From Planctomycetaceae bacterium (GTDB taxonomy: Bacteria; Planctomycetota; Planctomycetia; Pirellulales; Thermoguttaceae), in NCBI GenBank assembly GCA_031276415.1, contig JAISNF010000425.1:1-5169 (forward strand): a stretch of 5,169 bases of DNA, read 5' to 3'. This document shows positions 1 to 4,365 of this stretch, one piece after another (within the stretch, counting starts at the first letter, position 1; every line of letters begins with the position of its first letter). The notes below the pieces were generated by a model. The model saw only the letters and a program-made list of their open reading frames with translations. It did no database searches and was not told the DNA's origin. The position numbers were made by a program, and so were the translations under genes.

Positions 1-93
1 ATATTTGACCGCCGCCCCGAAGCCGCACAACTAACTTGGGAAGAACGCATCAAATGGTTACAAGAAGGTGATGTTACCATATTAGGTTGTTAA
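1..93 (+). CDS. C-terminal end of an unrecognised protein (5' partial)
   Basis: Frame 1 is open from the window edge to a TAA at 91-93 and gives 30 residues, ending in WLQEGDVTILGC. The stretch is mixed and charged (RRPEAA, WEERIKW), reads like ordinary soluble protein, and shows no membrane segment. Nothing in this tail identifies a family. It is not recognisable as the end of a transketolase C-terminal half, the partner one might expect beside the gene at 386. An 8-base direct repeat (CGGATATT at 97-104 and 120-127) and a T-run at 105-112 follow the stop, but no convincing terminator hairpin. The gene starts outside the window. Confidence 0.6.
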   Translation: MFDRRPEAAQLTWEERIKWLQEGDVTILGC

Positions 94-113
94 AATCGGA
101 TATTATTTTTTTA

Positions 114-270
114 TTACAACGGATATTCATTTATTAATTGGTCATGGAATTTTGTTGTAATGATTTCTCTTTCATCCTTTTTAACTTTTGGGTTTTCACC
201 AGCCAATTCCCGAAGAACACGATGAAACATCTCGCAACTGATTAGGTTCAAAGTTTACAACGATTGACAA
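114..270 (-). pseudogene. Short coding remnant with an apparent single-base frameshift
   Basis: On the minus strand, 230 down to 114 encodes a 38-residue peptide starting MFHRVLRELAGENPKVKK and ending HDQLINEYPL. It is rich in charged residues and looks like real protein. No good Shine-Dalgarno precedes its ATG. Just upstream, in the frame one base off, lies a protein-like stretch beginning at a TTG at 270 and reading SIVVNFEPNQLRD before it loses sense. Joining the two by skipping one base near 232-236 gives a continuous protein of about 51 residues, and the total of 157 bases is 3n+1, as one inserted base would produce. I do not recognise the family. It could be a decayed small gene, a sequencing error in an intact one, or only the 38-residue ORF. 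The plus-strand promoter at 264-291 overlaps its proposed start. Confidence 0.35.
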
Positions 271-291
271 AAATGATATTTTAGATAAAAT
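264..291 (+). promoter_or_regulatory. Putative sigma70 promoter of the transketolase half-gene
   Basis: TTGACA at 264-269 (perfect -35) is followed after 16 bases by TAAAAT at 286-291 (5 of 6 to consensus). Transcription would begin near 298, giving a leader of about 88 nt before the ATG at 386. The spacing is slightly short but within the usual range. The region is AT-rich, so a chance match is possible. Confidence 0.5.
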
Positions 292-385
292 AGAGAATTA
301 AGGTTGTTTGGTAAACTTTTTATTTTTAGAGGAAATCAAAAATAATTAGCATTTGAACTTTCAGAATAAAGGATCGCATTAGATT

Positions 386-1306
386 ATGAGTCATAACTGG
401 GAAAAACGGATAAAAAGAATGGCAAACGGTATTCGGCTTCGGGTGTTGGCTCACACGATTGCCCGAAATGGAGGTTATCTCAGCCAAGCGTGTTCTTCAG
501 CGGAGATTTTCGCAACGTTATACGGTAAAGTTTTGAAGTTGGCACCGTTGGAAAAACCGATTGTTCCTGAACAGTTTCAGGGAACTCCCAAACCAGAACA
601 ACCTGCTATTACCGGTGCAAATTACAACGGCAATGGTCAATGGAATTGCGACAATTTCATTCTTTCGCCCGCACAATACGCTTTGGTACTTTATGCAACA
701 TTGATTGAAGCGGGGCGAATGGACGAAACCGGAATGGAACACTATGACCGTGACGGCGGAACTGTTGAGATGATTGGTGCGGAACATTCGCCCGGAATGG
801 AAGTTACGACAGGTTCGCTGGGACAAGGAATTAGTCAAGCCGCCGGAATTGCGTGGACACGCAAAAACGCAGGAGAGTCGGGGCGTGTGGTCATGTTTAT
901 GTCCGATGGTGAATGCCAATCCGGTGAATTTTGGGAAGCCGTTCAAGCCGCTAGTTTTCACCGATTGGGGAATATGCTGATTTATGTTGATGTCAATGGT
1001 TATCAATGTGACGGGATTATGTCCAATGTTATGAAATTGGAACCGTTTCATAAAAGACTCAAATCATTTGGGGCGCGGGTATTCCGAATTGATGGTCATG
1101 ACATTGAAAAACTGGCAAAATTAGGTAAACAGCCCGCAACCGAAGAACCAACCTTTATTCTTTGCGATACCGATCCTTGTCGTGGAATAGACATTCTGAA
1201 ATACCGTTACCCTAAATTTCATTATGTACGATTTACCGATCAAAATGAAAAAGCAAAATATCAACAATTTTATCAACAAATGGTTGCTGCAAAAAAGCAG
1301 ACATAG
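386..1306 (+). CDS. Stand-alone transketolase N-terminal half (ThDP-binding domain), catalytic histidines substituted
   Basis: This 306-residue protein covers only the ThDP (PP) domain of transketolase, like the N-terminal subunit of split transketolases. Visible motifs are FILSPAQYA (91-99), EHSPGMEVTTGSLGQG (133-148) and the ThDP/Mg motif SDGE (173-176) through DVNGYQ (202-207). Asp174 and Asn204 are 30 residues apart, exactly as in the full-length enzyme at 1428-3491. The protein departs from classical transketolase at substrate-contacting histidines: the His of GHPG is Tyr31 (GGYL), the His of the second GH is Gln97, and the GHPE histidine has no clear counterpart unless His134 serves. 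The first Gly of GDG is Ser173. There is no pyrimidine domain and hence no activating Glu, so activity would need a partner protein, and none is encoded in this window. The start is well supported: an in-frame TAG lies at 380-382 and AAAGGA at 368-373 is the likely ribosome site, although 12 bases away. The role is uncertain; it may use an unusual sugar or keto-acid donor, or be inactive. Confidence 0.85.
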   Translation: MSHNWEKRIKRMANGIRLRVLAHTIARNGGYLSQACSSAEIFATLYGKVLKLAPLEKPIVPEQFQGTPKPEQPAITGANYNGNGQWNCDNFILSPAQYALVLYATLIEAGRMDETGMEHYDRDGGTVEMIGAEHSPGMEVTTGSLGQGISQAAGIAWTRKNAGESGRVVMFMSDGECQSGEFWEAVQAASFHRLGNMLIYVDVNGYQCDGIMSNVMKLEPFHKRLKSFGARVFRIDGHDIEKLAKLGKQPATEEPTFILCDTDPCRGIDILKYRYPKFHYVRFTDQNEKAKYQQFYQQMVAAKKQT

Positions 1307-1427
1307 CAGATGATTTTTGAGAATACAAAAAATTAAAAACGATAGAAAACAATTATTAGAAATGCCCTTTTGATCTAAAATAATTAAAAAAAATTCTTCT
1401 CTGTGGTTAAATAAATAGAGTTACCAG

Positions 1428-3491
1428 TTATTTATTCAACATTTGTTTTGCGAGGTGGCAGAGGTTTTCGGGAGTAAAGCCGAAATGTTTTAGCAGTACA
1501 TTCGCCGGCGCACTGGCTCCAAAATCGGTCATGCCAAGAAATAAACCACCATCACCAAGATATTTTCGCCAACCTTGCTCAATCCCAAGTTCCACACCAA
1601 TACGTGCTTTTACTGTCGGCGGCAAAACTTCGTTGCGATATTCAATGGGTTGCCGCTCAAATAATTCAAAACACGGAATACTCACAACACGCACATTAAT
1701 TCCCTCAGCAGTCAACTTTTCCCAAACATCAAGACAAAGACCAATTTCACTGCCGGTTGATAACAAAATAATTTGCGGAATTGAACATCCTACTTCTTTG
1801 GCAAGAATATACGCCCCTTTGGATGTTCCCTCAGCAGAACTAAATTTTGTACGATCAATTGTCGGCAAATTTTGCCGCGTAAAAACCAAAACCGAAGGCG
1901 TTTCTTTCAATTGAATAGCCGCTTTGTACGACTCGCTCACTTCATTGGCATCCGCCGGACGAAAAACCGCAACATTGGGAATTGCCCGAAGCGATGCCAA
2001 ATGTTCAACCGGTTGATGCGTCGGTCCATCCTCGCCAACCCCAATAGAATCATGCGTGAAAATATACATTGCCGGAATTTTCATCAATGCACTAAGCCGA
2101 ATCGCCGGACGAATATAATCCGCAAATACAAAAAATGTTGCACAATAAGCCCGTAACCCCGATAACGTAAGACCATTGGTAATCGCTCCCATCGCATGTT
2201 CCCGAATACCAAAATGAAAATTTCGCCCCGCCGGAGTTTCCGAACTAAATTCGCCCGCCCCAAGAAAAGTCAAATCCGATTTATTTGACGGAGCCAAATC
2301 CGCCGAACCGCCAAGTATCCACGGTAACTTGCTCGCCAACTGATTAAGAACCTTACCGGAAGAAACACGACTCGCCATTCCTTTGGGATCAGCCGGAAAT
2401 GGTTTCATTTCTGCATTCCAATCATCAGGAAGTTCACCCGCCGCAATTTTGAGCAGTTCTTCGGCTTGCTCTTTGAAATGTTGACGATATTCATCAAATT
2501 GTTGATTCCATTCGGCTCGTAACAACGCACCGCGTTGACCAATTCCGTTGGCAAATAATTGATACACTTCCGGTTCAACCACAAATTTTTTCTCAGGGTC
2601 AAATCCGTAAACTTTTTTTGTCGCTTTGACTTCGTCTTCGCCGAGTGGTGCGCCGTGGGCTTCGTGAGAACCGGCAAACTTGGGAGAACCAAAACCAATT
2701 TGACTTTTGACGATCACCAATGTCGGTTTATCCTCTGTTTTTCGGAAGGTCTCAATCGCTTGCCGCAATGCCGGTAAATCATTCACATCGTCAACCCGTA
2801 ACACTTTCCAACCGTAAGCCTCAAAACGTTTACCGACATCTTCGGTGAATGCTAAATTGGTACTACCTTCGATGGTAATTTTGTTATCATCGTAAAACCA
2901 GCAGAGATTGGAGAGTTTAAGATGACCGGCAAGTGATGCGGCTTCTGCGCTGATACCTTCCATCATATCGCCGTCTCCGCAGATGGCAAAGACGTTGGAA
3001 TCAAACAATTTATGAGTTGAACTATTGTAACGTCCGGCAAACCATTTGGCGGCGATTGCCATTCCGACGCTGGTTGCAACACCTGCGCCCAATGGTCCTG
3101 TTGTAACTTCAACACCGGAAACATGACCATATTCAGGATGACCGGCGCAACGGCTTCCGAGTTGGCGGAAATTTTTAATATCATCTAAAGAGACAGCGGG
3201 TTCGGGAGTGGGATTATGTTGGGCGTTTAATTGTTTTACTCCGGAAAGATGCAGCAGTGAATAAATCAACATGGAAGCGTGACCTACTGAAAGAACAAAA
3301 CGGTCACGTCCGAGCCATGTGGGATCAAGCGGATCGTATTTTAGTACTTCATTGAAAAGAATATAGCCAAGCGGTGCGAGAGCCATTGGGGTTCCCGGGT
3401 GTCCGCTGTTGGCTTGTTGTACGGCTTCCATTGAAAGAGTTCGGATGGTGTCAATGGCTTTTTTTTCTGATGCAGTCATTGAAAACGTCAT
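1428..3491 (-). CDS. tkt: Transketolase, full length
   Basis: This cytoplasmic ThDP enzyme moves two-carbon ketol units between sugar phosphates in the non-oxidative pentose phosphate pathway. The 687 residues match the usual 650-690. The N-terminal ThDP domain (about 1-340) has SGHPGTPM (29-36, His31), VGH (69-71), GHPE (117-120, His118), TTGPLGAG (130-137), GDGDMMEG (172-179) and DDNK (201-204); Asp173 and Asn203 should bind Mg. SHEAHG (275-280) holds the next active-site His. The pyrimidine domain (about 360-530) has FGIREHAMG with the activating Glu431, then His480, Asp488 and His492 in the HDSIGVGEDGPTHQP block and Arg539 in FTRQ. All these residues keep the spacing of the well-studied yeast enzyme. 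A C-terminal domain follows (about 555-687). The first ATG is preferred over Met5 because AGGAAC lies 8-9 bases upstream of it. The gene stands alone, convergent with the half-transketolase at 386-1306. I see no frameshift or missing key residue. Confidence 0.97.
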   Translation of the reverse strand: MTFSMTASEKKAIDTIRTLSMEAVQQANSGHPGTPMALAPLGYILFNEVLKYDPLDPTWLGRDRFVLSVGHASMLIYSLLHLSGVKQLNAQHNPTPEPAVSLDDIKNFRQLGSRCAGHPEYGHVSGVEVTTGPLGAGVATSVGMAIAAKWFAGRYNSSTHKLFDSNVFAICGDGDMMEGISAEAASLAGHLKLSNLCWFYDDNKITIEGSTNLAFTEDVGKRFEAYGWKVLRVDDVNDLPALRQAIETFRKTEDKPTLVIVKSQIGFGSPKFAGSHEAHGAPLGEDEVKATKKVYGFDPEKKFVVEPEVYQLFANGIGQRGALLRAEWNQQFDEYRQHFKEQAEELLKIAAGELPDDWNAEMKPFPADPKGMASRVSSGKVLNQLASKLPWILGGSADLAPSNKSDLTFLGAGEFSSETPAGRNFHFGIREHAMGAITNGLTLSGLRAYCATFFVFADYIRPAIRLSALMKIPAMYIFTHDSIGVGEDGPTHQPVEHLASLRAIPNVAVFRPADANEVSESYKAAIQLKETPSVLVFTRQNLPTIDRTKFSSAEGTSKGAYILAKEVGCSIPQIILLSTGSEIGLCLDVWEKLTAEGINVRVVSIPCFELFERQPIEYRNEVLPPTVKARIGVELGIEQGWRKYLGDGGLFLGMTDFGASAPANVLLKHFGFTPENLCHLAKQMLNK

Positions 3492-3498
3492 AAGGCAG

Positions 3499-3504
3499 GT
3501 TCCT
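3499..3504 (-). promoter_or_regulatory. Shine-Dalgarno of transketolase
   Basis: AGGAAC on the minus strand lies just upstream of the ATG at 3491-3489. It favours this ATG over the in-frame Met at codon 5, which would be about 20 bases from the site. Confidence 0.6.
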
Positions 3505-3518
3505 ATTTATAAAAGGGA

Positions 3519-3544
3519 TTGAAGTAATTAGGGTTGAAGTAATT
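3519..3544. repeat. Short direct repeat, 11 bases, period 15
   Basis: TTGAAGTAATT occurs at 3519-3529 and again at 3534-3544, in the transketolase 5' leader. It resembles the TTGCAAGTAATTA unit at 3605-3630, so both may derive from one small element. Confidence 0.6.
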
Positions 3545-3582
3545 GGAGTAAAAGAAATGATTGGCACAACATGAAAGTCAGT

Positions 3583-3610
3583 ATTATAATTTTTTTCCGT
3601 CTGGTTGCAA
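3583..3610 (-). promoter_or_regulatory. Putative sigma70 promoter of transketolase
   Basis: On the minus strand TTGCAA (3610-3605; 4 of 6 to the -35 consensus) is followed after 16 bases by a perfect TATAAT (3588-3583). Transcription would start near 3576, leaving a leader of about 85 nt before the ATG at 3491. The -35 lies inside a 13-base tandem repeat, so the second copy places a further TTGCAA 13 bases upstream. Confidence 0.5.
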
Positions 3611-3630
3611 GTAATTATTGCAAGTAATTA
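3605..3630. repeat. Perfect 13-base tandem duplication
   Basis: TTGCAAGTAATTA occurs twice without a gap, at 3605-3617 and 3618-3630, with no mismatch. It overlaps the proposed -35 of the transketolase promoter. Confidence 0.9.
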
Positions 3631-3660
3631 TCTACTTTATTTTTACCACAGAAAACATTA

Positions 3661-3739
3661 TCCGCAAAGGACGCTGATAGACGCAGAAAATTTTTAAAAG
3701 AGTCCGCAGATTACGCTGATGATCGCAGATTATTTTTTT
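3661..3739. repeat. Two diverged copies of an intergenic repeat (CCGCAGATTACGCTGAT type)
   Basis: Copy A (3661-3695) begins TCCGCAAAGGACGCTGAT and copy B (3703-3739) begins TCCGCAGATTACGCTGAT. In each a GACGCAGA or GATCGCAGA block follows, then a T-rich tail, with a period of 42 bases. ACCACAGAAAA at 3645-3655 leads into copy A. From memory, strings of this type recur between genes in several bacterial phyla; the repeat count in this genome cannot be seen from the window. No coding potential or transposase is present. Confidence 0.55.
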
Positions 3740-3762
3740 GATAATACGAAACAACAAAACAG

Positions 3763-3816
3763 ACGAAAAAAAGTTTTTTGTTTTGGTGTTGACATGTTTA
3801 ACGGGTCATGTATAAT
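3763..3816 (+). promoter_or_regulatory. Strong sigma70 promoter with UP-like A/T tracts
   Basis: TTGACA at 3789-3794 and TATAAT at 3811-3816 are both perfect hexamers, separated by 16 bases. Transcription should start near 3823. An A7 tract (3766-3772) and a T6 tract (3774-3779) fall about 45-57 bases upstream of that start, where an UP element for the RNA polymerase alpha subunit would lie. The only gene downstream on this strand is the prepilin-like gene at 4366 (or its duplicated head at 4261), so this is its likely promoter, with a leader of about 440 nt or more. It could instead drive a separate small RNA. Confidence 0.75.
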
Positions 3817-3885
3817 CACGAACAATTAATTTCTGAATTTTTATTTAAATTTTGGAGACCAAATTACAATTTAAAAAATAAATTG

Positions 3886-3903
3886 CCCGAATTTTTGTTC
3901 GGG
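3886..3903. other. Small hairpin early in the leader
   Basis: CCCGAA (3886-3891) pairs with TTCGGG (3898-3903) around a 6-base loop. On the plus strand it is followed by A-rich rather than T-rich sequence, so it does not look like a plus-strand terminator. On the minus strand the following sequence is T-rich but interrupted. A 5-bp hairpin, TTTGG/CCAAA, precedes it at 3851-3863. Confidence 0.45.
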
Positions 3904-3928
3904 TATTAAAAAAATCGAGTACGTCAAC

Positions 3929-4069
3929 AATACTGAATCGCTTAGGCGAACTGTAATTTTCTACAAGATCAACGGATTTTCCGTGTAGAAAATTACTGTG
4001 AGATTATAAAGTTGCGTTGCTCCCGCTGAGGGAGCGTCGCGTATAATCTCACGGGTATAATTCAGTGTT
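3929..4069 (+). ncRNA. Candidate structured RNA: closed multi-branch fold in the prepilin-gene leader
   Basis: Four stems nest without conflict. P1, the closing stem, pairs AATACTGAAT (3929-3938) with ATTCAGTGTT (4060-4069): 10 bp with one G-U. P2 is CGC/GCG with loop TTAG (3939-3948). P3 is a perfect 13-bp stem, GTAATTTTCTACA (3953-3965) with TGTAGAAAATTAC (3984-3996), capped by a CGGA/TCCG hairpin at 3973-3983. P4 is a perfect 11-bp stem, GTGAGATTATA (3998-4008) with TATAATCTCAC (4042-4052), containing GCTCCC/GGGAGC (4019-4035) and a GCG/CGC step. P3 and P4 are one base apart, as in a compact junction. The element lies about 105 nt into the predicted transcript and about 190 nt before the first prepilin ATG. 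I could match it to no known riboswitch, ribozyme or housekeeping RNA. It may be a cis-regulatory leader or a processed small RNA; a DNA-level role as an inverted-repeat element is also possible. Confidence 0.6.
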
Positions 4070-4174
4070 ACATTTTCATGTAATGCACCACTTTGATCGG
4101 TGGGAATAAACCTGCATTCAGTAACGTGTCGCTCCTAAATTCTGAAGAGCGATATTCTGTTGCCGTTTCTCGGC
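4068..4174 (+). other. Further leader hairpins downstream of the multi-branch fold
   Basis: Four more local stems follow. TTACAT/ATGTAA (4068-4083) has loop TTTC and shares two bases with the P1 closing stem. CACC/GGTG lies at 4086-4102. TCGCTC (4129-4134) pairs with GAGCGA (4147-4152). GCCG/CGGC (4162-4174) is followed six bases later by TTTTT at 4181-4185. The last could be a weak transcription terminator or attenuator, but its stem is only 4 bp plus a wobble. Confidence 0.4.
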
Positions 4175-4248
4175 GTTGAGTTTTTCCCACTTTGTAACAA
4201 ACAGATTATTTGTTATGTAATCTGTAAAAATGTCCCTATTTTTTCATC

Positions 4249-4254
4249 AGGAGA
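4249..4254 (+). promoter_or_regulatory. Shine-Dalgarno of the truncated prepilin head
   Basis: AGGAGA ends six bases before the ATG at 4261. It is as good as the site of the downstream gene, so translation from 4261 is plausible. Confidence 0.65.
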
Positions 4255-4260
4255 AATACT

Positions 4261-4305
4261 ATGAAAAAGACTCTCGGTTTTGGTTTTACACTTGTTGAAC
4301 TGTTG
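4261..4305 (+). pseudogene. Truncated head of a second prepilin-like (DUF1559) gene, in frame with the next
   Basis: The 15 codons from ATG give MKKTLGFGFTLVELL, the prepilin peptidase recognition region (cleavage expected between Gly and Phe of GFTLVE). The expected VVIAIIA core is missing; the sequence instead jumps into the repeat hairpin CAGATTA. The frame stays open for 20 further codons and reaches the ATG at 4366 in the same frame. Ribosomes starting here would add 35 residues, including a second FTLVE site and an accidental hydrophobic run (IICNVICKVLYFF), to the downstream protein. It is most likely the remains of a neighbouring paralog after deletion or unequal recombination, but a translated tandem signal cannot be excluded. 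Confidence 0.6.
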
Positions 4306-4352
4306 CAGATTATTTGTAATGTAATCTGTAAAGTTCTTTACTTTTTTTCCAC

Positions 4353-4358
4353 AGGAGA
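4353..4358 (+). promoter_or_regulatory. Shine-Dalgarno of the DUF1559 gene
   Basis: AGGAGA ends seven bases before the ATG at 4366. It supports that start over the longer in-frame start at 4261. Confidence 0.7.
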
Positions 4359-4365
4359 AAAAAAC

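Larger units (their letters stand above)
3492..4260. other. Gene-free 769-base intergenic region: repeats, two divergent promoters and a structured leader
   Basis: No frame here gives a convincing protein on either strand; the longest plus-strand starts run only some 10-22 codons. From left to right the region holds the transketolase leader and promoter, short tandem repeats, a two-unit dispersed-repeat-like block, a strong plus-strand promoter, and about 440 nt of structured leader running into the prepilin-like gene. These parts are listed separately. Confidence 0.7.

Noticed and set aside
113..161. ATTACAAC/GTTGTAAT inverted repeat as terminator of the leftmost gene
   Set aside because: The loop is 33 bases and the following sequence is only loosely T-rich; pairing may be chance.
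518..1051. 177-codon open frame on the minus strand inside the half-transketolase gene
   Set aside because: It is antisense to a clearly conserved ThDP domain, and its translation shows no family motif; it is a shadow frame.
1410..1436. AATAAATA/TATTTATT inverted repeat at the transketolase stop, as a shared terminator between the convergent genes
   Set aside because: The stem is all A/T with a loop of about 11 bases, and no T-run follows directly on either strand.
3716..3752. CTGATGA followed by GAAAC, resembling a hammerhead ribozyme core
   Set aside because: No stem begins directly after CTGATGA. The only pairing (ATTAT at 3729-3733 with ATAAT at 3741-3745) is offset by six unpaired bases, and CTGATGA is part of the dispersed repeat unit.
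3929..4069. Integron attC site or retron RNA
   Set aside because: No GTTRRRY/RYYYAAC box pair frames the fold, and no integrase or reverse transcriptase gene is in the window.
3823..4260. Known riboswitch (c-di-GMP or TPP) in the leader
   Set aside because: I looked for the conserved cores of the c-di-GMP-I and TPP classes and saw neither; the multi-branch layout also differs.
4230..4298. 22-codon frame starting ATGTCCCTA in the leader, as an upstream leader peptide
   Set aside because: It has no ribosome site of its own and runs out of frame across the AGGAGA and ATG of the prepilin head; it shows no regulatory codon run.
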